This document shows, piece after piece, positions 34,737 through 46,320 of a DNA stretch of 64,000 nucleotides. The notes below the pieces were generated by a model. The model saw nothing but the letters and a program-made list of their open reading frames with translations. It was not told the origin of the DNA and ran no database searches. Position numbers and translations under genes: made by a program. How positions within the stretch are numbered: position 1 is the stretch's first letter; each line of letters opens with the position of its first letter. Source of the stretch: Narthecium ossifragum (Eukaryota > Streptophyta > Magnoliopsida > Dioscoreales > Nartheciaceae); contig OY986970.1 of the NCBI GenBank assembly GCA_963920575.1, forward strand, positions 2,881,654-2,945,653. The letters are read 5' to 3'.

Positions 34737-34818
34737 ATATCTCCTGTAGAGGGAAAAAATGTTCATCATCGTCATCAAGCCCGGCAAATCCAGCATCCTC
34801 CCTCTCATTATCATCTTC
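34737..34818 (-). pseudogene. PAT1-like exon, 3' part (after the CACTA break)
   Basis: Minus-strand continuation of the exon at 39823-39917: after the nested CACTA and one TTC copy are discounted, the frame reads an acidic stretch with AGFAGLDDDDEHFFPLQE and then a stop. PAT1 homologues have a similar acidic region after their conserved N-terminal block. Confidence 0.6.
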
Positions 34819-36017
34819 CACTACAAAAATACACCCCCTTTTGCAGCGGGCCACAACTGCTGCTAAAAGTACTTAAACCGCTGCTAAAGCTATAAGGCAG
34901 CGGTTCAATACAGCGTCGCCGTTGCCCCTGCTGCCTAAAGTTCTATGGCAACAGTTAGGCGACTTAAGGCAACGGTTTAGTTAAGTGTTGCAGATAATGT
35001 ATACTGCAGCAAAAAAAAGACATTCTGCAGCGAAATACAACCGCTGTCATTAAGTGTTTTAGCAGCTACAAAACACCGTTACGGATGTCCTTATTGACAA
35101 CACTTAGCGTACGACGACAACAGTTACGTCCGGTTGCGAAAAATGGGTCTCGCCACGGTTAAATTGTTAGCCGCAGCGGTTGGAATCTGTGGGCAGAGAG
35201 GTTTTGGCAACGTTTATCGTACCGTTGCTAAAGTGCTATTGTTGCAGCGGATCTATATCGTTGCTAATGATCTTATCGCAATGATTCCATAGGTGTTGCT
35301 AATGGTGTATTAGCAGCGGTGACAGGAAATGTTACATTAAGATCATTTGGCAGCGGTAAGCGATTGCTGCTGATAGTTTATTCTGCAACGTTGTAAATTT
35401 CTTTTGCAACAGTTTGAAACTGATGCAAAATGCTCATTTGACAGCGGTGTCCGAATCACTGCTAAATTAAAATTTGACAGCGGTTTGTAATTGCTGCTCA
35501 AAGTTCAATTGCAACCATTTAGTATTATTGTAGCGGTTTGAAACTGATGCAAAAGGCCCTGTCTATTTGCAATAGTTTTGAGCGAATTTTTTCCATGCAT
35601 ATTTTTTAATATAAATTAATCCAAATATTCAAATAATATTCACACCATGTTATTTAATCATGTTCTAGTTTTCTGAACGTACTGAATCCTCATTCATAAC
35701 CCAAAAAATATTTATCATAATTCTGAAATACACCGTATATATCAAAAATATAAACAACACTGTTCTCAAAACATTCAGGTTTTTTATAAAAGTAACAAAC
35801 AGCTTGCACAATTTTTCTCACATTGTCCAACAAGAGCAACCTGCACAACAGTGAAAAAAAATTCAAAAGCACTAAAATTAGAACAAGCAATCCAATAGTT
35901 AGATATAAAAATTTAGATTTTGAAGAACCTTCAAGTACAAATTTTCTAAAAAGCTGTAGGTAGTAAGATTATAATAATGATAAGCACTGACATGATAATC
36001 AAAGCAAATGGACTTAC

Positions 36018-36083
36018 GTTAACTGCATCAGTACCCTTATCCATAAGATCAATCTTAGTCAGCACCCAACTTAATGTCCTCTC
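36018..36083 (-). pseudogene. Captured exon of a dynamin-related protein (DRP1-like)
   Basis: On the minus strand a 66-nt exon flanked by a good acceptor (TTTTTCTCGAATTCAG) and donor (GTAAGTCC) encodes 22 residues including VLTKIDLMDKGTDAV. TKxDLMDKGTDAV is the G4 GTP-binding region of plant dynamins. No neighbouring dynamin exons were found, so this is a gene scrap carried by the nested CACTA. Confidence 0.75.
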
Positions 36084-37739
36084 CTGAATTCGAGAAAAAC
36101 AAACAGAATTCAGAATGATATTAACTTTATGCAGTGGCTAATATACATGCATAATAACCGGAATTAGCAAATTAATAAGCTATAACAGCTCATCAAATAC
36201 TAACATAGTGGAGCTCAAGGCTGACAATTGTGAGGACGTGAACAAGAATGAGACAAATTTTTAGCATCTGAACACTATGGTCACAAATAAATGGGTTACA
36301 GTACTCCCATTACATATAATTGATAAATCTAAGGATAGAATCAAACAAGAAGAGATATATGATTGCTGGGTCCTCGTCCAGCAATGACGACAATTGCTTA
36401 ATTTGTGATCTACAATAAGAGTACTAGAATAATACTGGAGTTGTCTTTAACAACACCATGTCCACCTGAAATCATATTAATAGGGTCATTAACTTCATAT
36501 GTACTCATTCAAACATACAAGTAGCAAGCATGTAAGCAGCGTCCTCATAGCACAAGAATAATGGGTGATGTTTAACTAGATGTGAGGCAGCAGCAATAAA
36601 GATAACTAGAGATGTGATGCATAAAGCTTTGATAAAAGGTACTTTAAAATGTTTACATGCAAAAAGCTTCGTAGTGGCAAACTCAAACATCATAAATTGC
36701 ACAGAACCTTTAACACTAAGCATGCAATGACAAGTAGCAAAATCAAGACTCTGTAGAATCAAGCATGCTATCCAGATAAAGAACAGCATTCAAACAATGG
36801 AAAATGCATGACTCTTCATTGCTGTCAACTTCCATTGGGGATAAAAACAAAACCAAATACAAGGTACAAAAGCATCAGCTGAGGAAATCCGAGAAGATAA
36901 CAGCTCAAATGAACATGTGTATGGACCAAAGCTAAACAAAAACTGCTGTTGTATGATATCTACAATTTTTGAAGCCTGTGTCATGTGCTCAATACACTAG
37001 AATGTTTTTTAGGTCAACCATTTATAGGCTAAATTATAGTCGCTTTCTCCATTTGATATCCTTGACTTCATCATCCACTTCTTCTCGAAACTATGTGATG
37101 ATTTTGCTACTATTAATCTAATATCGCATTCAATGTACTTATCTCTCGATCTTCTGTACAAAGACATCCTTATCTTTACACAGCTATAGCAGTTCTTAAA
37201 ATTAAGAACCACACTCTGACCCTAATACACGGAAGGTTAGTCACACCAACACTGAAACCTCCAATTCTTCCTGTCAGTATTTAACCTAATATCCAAAGGC
37301 AGTTGACTCTCAATATTGTTCCACTGTTAGTCACAAGAAATACCTATCGACTAGCTGAAAGTCAAACCACTGATCCATTTCTCTTCCTCTTTAGATATCC
37401 TGGCTTATTAGAGACAACATGCCTTTTTCAACCAGATTTGCAAATAACCTCGTGCAATTCTTTCCAGAAACAAGTGCACTAAGACAAGCACAGCATAACG
37501 AGATGTGATTAAGCTTAGCAAGTAGCTAAGACAAGCATTCTAGCTCTCCCCTGAACTAGGCCTAGAAAGACTTGCATTATACAGTATGTGACAAGATTTG
37601 ACTGCATCTATGACTTCTCAAATTGGTTATACAGGTCCATATGTGTAATTAACTTGCTAGCACACATGTAAGAGATTAAAATGAATAAAGGCAGCAATTT
37701 CAGGTATCCTTAGCTTAGGTATGGGTTAGTAGGTTGGAG

Positions 37740-38480
37740 AAAAGGATGAGGGGTTTTGGAGGTGGTGATGGTGTGATTAGTGGCGACATCGCCCGCAAGA
37801 ACGCCGGCAAGGGTGGTTTCAATGGCAGCAGCAAGTGGAAGGCAATGGTAGGGTCACGACAGGAGGGTGAATGGCCAAAGGGAAGGCGAAGAAGGTGAGA
37901 GGGGATGGCTGCGGGTACAGGTTGCAGGGAGAGGGTTAATGGCGACGATCACCAGCGAGAACGCCGGTGAGGGTAGGGCTGAGCATGGCTGCCACTAGGT
38001 GAGGAGAGGGGGAAGGCACCAGAAGCAATGGAAAGGGTTAAGCATGCCAACGAAAGGTCTAGGTAAGGATTAATGGCCGTGGTAGGAGAAATCGGCCGTT
38101 ATCGCCGGCGATGGGTTATCTTGGCCGTGTAGGGTTACGGTATGGAATACAAAAAGAAAACGGGAGAGAGGAGATGAAAACCGCGTAACTATGAGGGCGA
38201 GATCTTACCGGAAATTCGTCGGGGAGGCGGGATTCGCCGATGAAACTCACCAGAAACAATGTAAAAACCGCCGGTTAGGGTGGAGATGAGGGTTTGGTAT
38301 ATAAGGAGGTCGTAGGGTATGACGAGGCTCGTGGATGGGAAAATCGAAGACGCCGAAAACACGAGATCGTCGGAGCACGCCGCCGGAATCCACCTTGGGA
38401 TCGATCACGCGGTGGAGAGGTGTGGGATCAGTAAGGGGTCGGGCGAAGGAAAGAGACGGGAGAAGAGGGAAATAAGAACA
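37740..38480. other. GC-rich block inside the nested CACTA
   Basis: Composition differs from its surroundings, with repeats of GGCGACGATC and GCCGGCGA type and a run-on to CCCTCTGTTC-like 5' leader sequence on the minus strand. It looks like the 5' end of a captured gene, but no protein family is recognised. Confidence 0.35.
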
Positions 38481-38689
38481 GAGGGGCGCATGGCTTAGGC
38501 CATGGTTTTTTTTTTAACTTTTTATTTTTTATTTTTTATTTAGGAAAAGCTGCTCGATGTTTTTAAAGAATTAACGACTCAATTAAACTCCTTGGTTTTA
38601 TCTTATTAAAATTGATTGCAATGAACCATTTATATTTATTTTTTACAAATTAGAATCCCTTTCATATTTTTTTGAACTTTTTAGGTTAC

Positions 38690-38900
38690 ATGAGTAACCC
38701 CGTCGGGGCACTACCCCGGACCCGCGACCTGACCGGGCAAGTCAATCCCCGCCGAGGCGCTACTCCGGACCTCGACAGCTCTACGTAGTGTGTAATAAGC
38801 GAAATAGATCCCATAAACCGTTTACCTTCCGGGGGCAGCGGCCCCGGAAACCCCATCCAGGGCGCTGCCCCGGACTCCGACAGCTCTGTGTAGTGTGCAT
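38690..38900. repeat. GC-rich short repeats (GGCGCTGCCCCGGAC type)
   Basis: Two or three copies of a unit built on GGGGCACTACCCCGGAC and GGGCGCTGCCCCGGACT with CGACAGCTCT between, inside the nested CACTA. They may belong to another small insertion; no ends found. Confidence 0.45.
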
Positions 38901-39822
38901 GTCATAATCGAGTCGGCGACAGAATCCAAGGTATTCCATTACACAACACCACCATCGTTGCAAAAAGGTTTGAACATTTACACCGATTATACTGAACATC
39001 CATTAGTGGTAATGTGTATCGTTTTTACAAACTTAAATTGACATTTGCAATGTTGTCGTAGAAAGAGTTTACATCAAAACATATCACCTTGCAGCACTTA
39101 GCAAACTGTTGCTGCTTAACCATTGCAATAAACCATTTTCCTGCAACGGTTAGAAAACTGCTGCCCGTAAACCGCTGCTATAAGTAGAACTAATAGTGAC
39201 AATTAACATAACCGCTGCAAAAAATTTATCTTTTGCAACAATTGTTAAAACCGTTGTCTTTCAAGTACCACATCGTAACGGTTATGAGAAGCGCTGCAAA
39301 TAAACTGATGCTATAGAACATCTGTCAGCGGTTTACATACTGTTGCTAATGAACCGTTGCCAGAAATATAACTATTAGCGACAATTATGTAAACCGCCGC
39401 AATTCCTGCAGCGGTTAGAAAACGGCTGCACGTCAACCGCTGCTATAAGTAGAACTAATAGCGACAGTTAACATAACCGTTGCAAATATTTCATCTTTTG
39501 CAACAATTGTCAAAACCGTCGTCTTTTAAGTACCACATAGCAGTGGTTATGAGAAACGCTGCAAATAAACCGCTGCTATAAAACATGATCTACCAACGAT
39601 TTACATACTGTTGCTAATGAACCGCTGCAAGAAATATAACTATTAGCAACAGTTATGTAAACCGCAAGTTGGATATTTTTTGCAACATTAACCAAAACCG
39701 CTGTTATAGAACTTCATTTTAGCAACGGTTATATCTAAACCGCTGCCGTATCTAATTTTATAGCAGCACTTCCTCAACCGCTGCAATATAACCGTTGCAG
39801 AATGGGGTAATTTTTTGTAGTG

Positions 39823-39917
39823 TTCCAACCCTCCTAATTCAACTTCCTCAACAACACCCTTACGACCAAAAAATGCATATTGCGAAGCATCAAAAGCGAG
39901 TATCAGCTGCACGGAAG
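39823..39917 (-). pseudogene. PAT1-like exon, 5' part
   Basis: The minus strand reads FDASQYAFFGRKGVVEEVEL then GGLE. This closely resembles the conserved N-terminal block of plant PAT1 homologues (topoisomerase II-associated / decapping activator PAT1, which acts in cytoplasmic mRNA decay). An acceptor-like CTTCCGTGCAG lies just upstream in sense (about 39914-39905). The exon is broken by the nested CACTA at the TTC target site. The match is from memory of the family. Confidence 0.7.
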
Positions 39918-40423
39918 CAGAATGCTAGTGCCAAATTCAAAGCAATGAAATGAAGATACATAACACCAAGTACTTTCAAAATCCCATACGATTATAATGG
40001 CAGAGCATCCAACACCTCTATGCAAAAATTAAACTCGTCTCAATAGCACTTTAGATATAGAAACTCCCACAATAATATTTCAACGTTATCCAAATAACAT
40101 GACAATAAATAACCCATCACTGGAATCCGGAAAATCTTCTATCAACTCGAAACTGCATCAACACCGGATAATTGCAAATATGAGGATCCACAATGCATAA
40201 AAGCTAACAAAGAGATGATAGATCTATCCAGAACAACCACGAATTCAACTCCAACACCAACCCAGTTGCCTAAGTAGTTCTAAACGATTGCGGAGGAAAG
40301 CAGAAAACCAAAAGCATAAGTGATACACATAGATATCAGCAACGAAACCCTATATCAATCCAACAATAGCTGCGACTATGCGCCATAAAAAAAACCACAG
40401 GAGATGAGAATAAGGAGCTCACC

Positions 40424-40510
40424 CGCATCACCATCGCCATCGCCGAAAGCCCCGAATCCCTCACCACCGTTAGGCTTAGGTTTCCCCGGAACCCGCAACC
40501 CCCTCATCAA
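40424..40510 (-). pseudogene. Candidate first exon upstream of the PAT1-like exon
   Basis: The minus strand reads MRGLRVPGKPKPNGGEGFGA then FGDGDGDAG and meets a donor (GTGAGC). Its position and Gly/Asp-rich content would fit a 5' exon of the same captured gene, but the phase does not join cleanly to the next exon, so the link is tentative. The C-rich repeats at 40690-40800 may be its leader. Confidence 0.35.
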
Positions 40511-41629
40511 TCCCTTCTTGAAGGAGAAAAAGCAACATAAGAATATATGAGGGGGGATGAGCACAAAAACATAACAACAATCGAATGAGATAAAGACTCA
40601 TGGATGGGATGGCTTCCTCGAAGAGATCCCGGCGAAAGACGCCTCACGGAACCGTAAGTTGGATGGATCCCTGTACGTACGCCTTGGGTCGGAGATCACG
40701 CCTCGCCCCGACCCCTTGCCCTTACCCTCGCCTCGCCCCTCGCCCCTCGCCCCACCCTTCGCCCGTCGCCCGTCGCCCCACCCTTCGCCCCTCGCCCTCA
40801 CTTTTGGCATTGAGGGGATAAGAATGAGTGTGAATACTGAATAGGATCTGTTTTAGGGATTGTGCGGGAGGGGTTGCGCGGGACCTTGAAAATTTTTGGA
40901 GGAAAGATACGAATTTTTCAAAAGGGAGTATAGCTGAATAATTTTGAGTCTAATTTAGGGTTTAATCTAGCGGAAAATTGGTGTTTAGTCTCTTTTGGAG
41001 ACTTCATTTGCTGTATAGTCCCTTTGAGAATTGGTAAGGCCTTTAGTCTCTTTTTAGTGTTGTTAGTGTTGTTATGGAATCTTTGTATGACCAGAATAAC
41101 CTTGCTATTAGTCACGGCGGAATTTCCTCATTAATTGCTACTGATAGCGTTTTTATCATTCCCGGGATTACGGGTATCGTGAAATTAGCTATGGACGTTT
41201 CGTCTTCCTCAGTTAGATGGGCGTTGGAGTTATTGGTCGTCGGCGTGGATTCATTGGGTATTTTTTCTCTTTTGGCGTTTTCGGCTGAAGCCTGCGTCGC
41301 GGTTGGTATTATTTGGTCGGGAATTTTGGTTCCATGGTTTTTGAGGGAGCGGTCATCAGGTGCGGAAGAGCCATTTTGTTTTGAAGGAGGTTTAGGGAGT
41401 TGCCGTCGTCTCTACAAGTGGTATATTTCTTGCGTGGAGGTGGAGGGAGTCGCCTTCTTGGTGCTTCATCAGGTATGTTGCGATGACTTTATTTTTTGTT
41501 TTTTTCATGTGTATTTGGATGGATGTTTGTTTACAGTGGTAGTGCACCCATTCGCTGGTAATACTGGTAGTTACTTCGTTGTTAATTAGGTTATTGATAG
41601 GTTATTTTCCGTAATCTGTTATTATCATC

Positions 41630-42545
41630 TAAAGTGGGAAGTATCTACCAAACTAAAGGGGGAAGTAACTACCAATCTACAGTTCGCGAGTAACTACCAA
41701 TGGGAAGTGGGAAGTAACTAAAGGGGGAATTGAAATTGTATGGAAGTAACTAGCGATCTAAAGTGGGGAAGTAACTACCAGTCTAAAGTGGGAAGGAACT
41801 TCCAATCTAAATTGGGAAGTTACTAATGTGTGAAGTAACTAAATGGGGAGTAACTACCAGTTTAGAGTGGGAAGTAACTACCAATCTGCAGTGGGAAGTA
41901 ACTTCCAATCCGAAGTGGGTAGTAACTAAAGTGGGAACTAAGTAGCTGGGGAGTAACTACCAGTCTAAAGTGGGAAGTAACTACCAATCTGAGGTCGGAA
42001 GTAACTTCCAATCGAAGGTGGGATTATCATCTAAAGTAGGAAGTATCTACCAAACTAAAGTGGGAAGTAACTACCAGCTTAGAGTGGGAAGTAACTACCA
42101 ATCTGAAGTGGGAAGTAACTTCCAATCTGAAGTGGGTAGTAACTAAAGTGGGAAGTAAGTAGATGGGGAGTAACTACCAGTATAAAGTGGGAAGTAACTA
42201 CCAATATGAGGTGGGAACTAACTTCCAATCGAAGGTGGGATTATCATATAAAGTGGGAAGTATCTACCAAACTAAAGGAGGAAGTAACTACCAATATACA
42301 GGGGGAGTAACTACCAATGGTAAGTGGGAAGTGACTACCAGTCTAAAGTGGGAAGTAACTACCAATCTAAAGTGGGAAGTAAGTTCCAATTTAAATTGGA
42401 AGAATGTAACACTTTCAGCTGGTAGCTATATTGGTAGTTACTCTGCATTTATAGATGGTAGTCACTTCCACTTAATTAGGAAGTATCTACCAAGTATAAG
42501 GAGACATAAACTACCTCTTGTAATGGGAAGTAACGACTAATTTCA
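41630..42545. repeat. Motif array 1 (GGGAAGTAACTACCA), 5' of the transposase gene
   Basis: Roughly 35 or more copies and variants in 0.9 kb, spaced about 20-30 bp apart and separated by short linkers such as ATCTAAAGT. Common variants are GAAGTAACTTCCA and GAAGTATCTACCA. Orientation is uniform. It occupies the whole leader between the left end and the first transposase exon. Confidence 0.92.
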
Positions 42546-42588
42546 GTCCGAAGTAACTACTAAATGTCCATTTTGTGCAGGGTTAATA

Positions 42589-45268
42589 ATGGGTGAAAGA
42601 TTGATGCTGATGTTCAGATATGCAAATGAGACTATAGTTCGTGGTATTGAAAGTGCACAATCTTACCAATGTGCTGTTGGAATGGTATGCAGTAAGTGGC
42701 CAGAGTTGTGTGAAGATAGTATGTGTTTATCTTATTCCATACCTGAATACCCAAAGTGTATGCTTGAATCTGAGGTTGATTATGAAAGCATGGTTTCAAT
42801 TGCAAAATCATTAGACATCCAGCGTTTAGGTGTAAATGTTTGGAGCAATGCTGAGACCATAAAGGGGTAGCTTGATGATGCTTTGTCATGCACAGATTCA
42901 CATCATAGTGTAGATGATGATGATTTGCTTCCATCATTTTGTCAGCATTCGAAGAAGGAATTGAAATCATTTGGATGGGAGAATGCTATTAATGATGTTG
43001 GGCAGAAATTTGTAGGTGGTGCTATAGAATTCGGCTATGTGTTCAGAAGCTAGTAGTAGAGTCTGGATATGATTATGAGTACGTACGTGAAGAATACTGA
43101 CAAGGTTGTTTCTGTGGAATGCTCGCAGAAACTCTTGACTGGTTGTGAGTGGTTTGTCAAAGGTCGCCGGCAGCGTATTAATGGCTTCTTTTATGTTAAG
43201 GTGTTTAACAAAGTGCATACATGCGGATCGGGATGTCTATCTGTGAGACATAGACGGATGAATTCAGATCTTGTGGCCTGTTTGATAGATGATCAGGTGC
43301 GAATAAAGCCTACCCTTCATCTTATAGATGTTAAACACTCAATTCATTCCGACTATGGAGTGATAATTTCATATGATACTGCATGGAAAGGTGTCGAAAA
43401 GGTGAGAAAGGATGTTCTAGGTGATGACGAAAGTTCATTTGAGTTGTTAAAATTGTATGCTCGTGATGTAGTCGACGCAAATCCAGGGTCTCATTTCATT
43501 GTGGAGGTCAACGAAGAAAATGGTTGTTTTAAGAGGTTGTTTGTAGCCATGAATGGGTGTATTGAAGGTTTTAATTTCTGTCGTCCATTGCTTTGTTTAG
43601 ATGGCACCCACCTCAAGGGCAAATATAAGGGTCAGCTATTGGCGGCCACTGGGAAAGACGGCAATGAAGGTTAGATATTCGCAAGACCTAAGTTCTTAAG
43701 CTCTTGCTTTTTATCTTGTGGTTTCTATTTGATTGACATACTTATATAATTGTTCCTATCCGATATGATTGTTTGCAGGTTTGTTCCATCTTGCTTTTGC
43801 AATTGTTGATTCGGAGAACGAGGAAAACTGGTCATGGTTCCTTGTTAATCTTAAAGCGATTATCCGTACCGATCGTATTATCACTTTCATATCGGATAGG
43901 AACTTCGGTCTTGTCAATTCGGTGCCAGAAATTTTTCCAACTTGTTATCATGCTTTTTGCCTTTTTCACTTGAAGCAAAATTTGAGGAGTTGTTTTAGTG
44001 GGAGACATTTCCATGGAGATTTTAAGGAGACAATGGTTAATAGATTTTCTGCTTGTGCTTACGCTCCTACTGTTGATCTATTTGATCTGAAAGTTCAAGA
44101 ATTTTTGGATGAGGGAAAGAATATCGTGGAAAAATTCATGCAGAACTTGCCACCTGAGAGATATGCTAATGCCTATTTTAAGGTAACACTATCTGTTATG
44201 TCAGTTGATGGTAGTTACTTCCCATTTATCGTGTATTGGTAGTTACTTCCCTTTTATGGTGTTAGTTTTCCCATCATTTATTGGTAGTTACTTCCCCAGT
44301 TAATGGTAGTTACTTCTCTATTTGTACTGGTTCTTACTTGCACAATTGTTGGATGTTACATTTTAGTTAATGTGGTAGTTACTAACAGTTTACTGGTAGG
44401 TACTTCAGCCAGTGATTATGGTAGTTACTTTACATTATACTGTTTAGTCACTTTCCATTCATTCTGGTACTTACTTCGTAGTATAATTGGTAGTTACTTT
44501 GCCAATTTTTCCCATGGAAATAGATATGGGTTGATGTGCTCAAATGCAGCAGAATCATTCAACTCGTGGATTCTTGAAGAAAGGAACCTACCTATCACAA
44601 AATTGGTTGATAGGATTAGACTGATGCAGCAGATAGCAAGTAAGTACAATTGTTGAAATTGAGATTTGCAATTCATTGTCTCGTTTTAAATTTTATTTTG
44701 CATTCTAGAAGTAGTTTCAAATATATTACGTAACAATCAGTTTCTTAATGCAGATAGGAGTGAGGATTGCAAGAAATTCAGGTCGCAAATATGTCCTGTT
44801 ATCGAGCGTAAGATCAAAGTAGCATTTGATGAAGGGAGGTCTTGGTTTGTTTGCAACTCGACTCGGACGCTGTTTGAGGTTTACTCTGTGCCATCGGTTT
44901 CTGTTGATATTGCCAATAGGACTTGCTCATGCTGTCAGTGGCAGATTAATGGTATACCTTGCTCGCATGAGATGGCTTGCATAATGACGACAAGGAAAGA
45001 ACTAACCTCCTTTGTGGATCATTATTTCCATACGCCATTTTATTGTAAGAGTTACTCTTTTCCACTTTATCCGGTTCCAACGATGGGCAAGACATATCAT
45101 GCTACTAGTGATGAAGTTGTTTTGCCGCCTTTATCTCGGAGGTCCCCTGGAAGGCCCAAGAAGAAGAGGATCAAGTCCATTGGAGAATATGTTAGAAGCA
45201 TTGTATGTGGTCGGTGTGGCCGTGAGGGTCATCATAATAGGAAGTCATGCATGGAACCCCTTAAATAG
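42589..45268 (+). pseudogene. MULE transposase (MuDR domain, DDE core, SWIM finger, zinc knuckle)
   Basis: A cut-and-paste transposase. Blocks: N-terminal part 42589-42867; a MuDR-type domain (43069-43300, LLTGCEWFVKGRRQR); the catalytic core with LCLDGTHLKGKYKG, then after an intron (43670-43778) FISDRN, and AESFNSW for the D, D and E residues; a SWIM finger (TCSCCQWQINGIPCSH, about 44916-44970); a basic GRPKKKR patch; and a CX2CX4HX4C knuckle (CGRCGREGHHNRKSC) before the stop at 45268. Other splice sites: 44183 donor, 44640 donor, 44753 acceptor. An in-frame TAG at 42868 and three consecutive TAGs at 43051-43059 break the 5' part unless an unseen intron removes them. The acceptor before 44515 is unclear because the motif array runs into it. 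Confidence 0.85.
44195..44515. repeat. Motif array 2 (TGGTAGTTACTTCC), inside a transposase intron
   Basis: About ten copies of the reverse complement of the array 1 motif fill the intron between the second and third core exons and reach the next exon. Confidence 0.88.
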
Positions 45269-45394
45269 TCGTTTGTTGTCATCCAGTAATGTGTCTTATT
45301 CTTCAGCAACTGTTCAGTAAAAGCCATATTGTAATAATTAACTTTCGTTATTTACTTAACTAAGTTACATTGCAGTTAAATGGGAGGCAATTTT

Positions 45395-46320
45395 GGAAGT
45401 CATTGGTAGTTACTTCTTCACCTGTTGGTAGTTATTTCTCCATGTATTGATAGTTACTTCCTGTTGATAATGGTAGTTACTTCCCCATGTGTTGGTAGTT
45501 ACTTCTCCACCTAATGGTACTTAAGATGGTAGTTACTACACCCATGTGTTCCTGCTCAATCTAATGGTAGTTACTTCCTCAATCTGATGGTAGTTACTTC
45601 CACAATCTTATGGTAGTTACTTCTCCCAATCTAATGCTGGTTATTCCCTAAATCTTATGATAGTCTCTTCCTGAATCTATTGGTAGATACTTCTTCAATG
45701 GAATGGTAGTTACTTCGTCAGTAAACTGGCAATTACTACCTCATTTATACTGTTACTTAAAAAGGTAGTTACTTCCTTCATAATGGTAGTTACTTCCGCA
45801 TGTGTTGGTAGTTACTTCTCAACCTTTTGGTAGTTACTTCCTCAATCTATTGGTAGTTACTTCTTCAATGGGATGGTAGTTACTTCGTCAGTAAAATGGC
45901 AGTTACTACCTCATTTATACTGTTGCTTAAAAAGATAGTTACTTCCTTCATAATGGTAGTCACTTCCCCATGTGTTGGTAGTTACTTCTCAACCTTTTGG
46001 TAGTTACTTCCTCAATCTATTGGTAGTTACTTCTTCAATGGGATGGTAGTTACTTCGTCAGTAAAATGGCAGTTACTACCTCATTTATACTGTTGCTTAA
46101 AAAGGTAGTTACTTCCTTCATAATGGTAGTCACTTCCCCATGTGTTGGTAGTTACTTCTCAACCTTTTTTGGTGATTACTTCCCCACTAATATTGGTAAC
46201 TAACTACGAAAACATTGGAATGTAAGTACCAGTATAAAAGCGTGGAAATAAACATTTGGGCTACATGCAAATAATACAGGTAGTAACTACCACAATATTG
46301 GTAGTTACTTCCGATTTAAT
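45395..46320. repeat. Motif array 3 (TGGTAGTTACTTCC), between the convergent genes
   Basis: About 35 copies in the same orientation as array 2. Part of it is a higher-order tandem repeat of roughly 180 bp (segments starting near 45770 and 45950 share TTCCTTCATAATGGTAGT and TTCTCAACCTTTTGGTAG), so the array grew by duplication of blocks as well as of single motifs. Orientation becomes mixed after 46190. Confidence 0.92.

Larger units (their letters stand above)
34819..39822. mobile_element. Nested CACTA-type element, 5.0 kb, TSD TTC
   Basis: Left end CACTACAAAAATACACCCC, right end GGGGTAATTTTTTGTAGTG, nearly perfect inverted repeats. TTC lies on both sides (34816-34818, 39823-39825). The subterminal zones 34840-35580 and 39050-39800 are packed with repeats of the type ACCGCTGC and GCAGCGGTT. 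No transposase is visible; the interior includes a dynamin-like exon and a GC-rich region (37750-38470). It is inserted within the PAT1-like exon of the outer CACTA. Confidence 0.9.

Noticed and set aside
40598..40821. Open frames over the CCCCTCGCC repeats
   Set aside because: Low-complexity sequence open on both strands.
41074..41589. Plus-strand open frame of 171 codons at the left of the MULE
   Set aside because: Hydrophobic and Cys-rich, but no recognised domain, no link to the transposase frame, and it runs into the motif array; it could be a leader, but I cannot support it as a gene.
42163..42540. Open frame of 125 codons with repeated GSNYQYKVG
   Set aside because: Translation of motif array 1.
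41630..46320. CRISPR-like look of regularly spaced short repeats
   Set aside because: The repeats are degenerate, the linkers are themselves repetitive and very short, orientation flips, and the context is a plant transposon; no cas genes.
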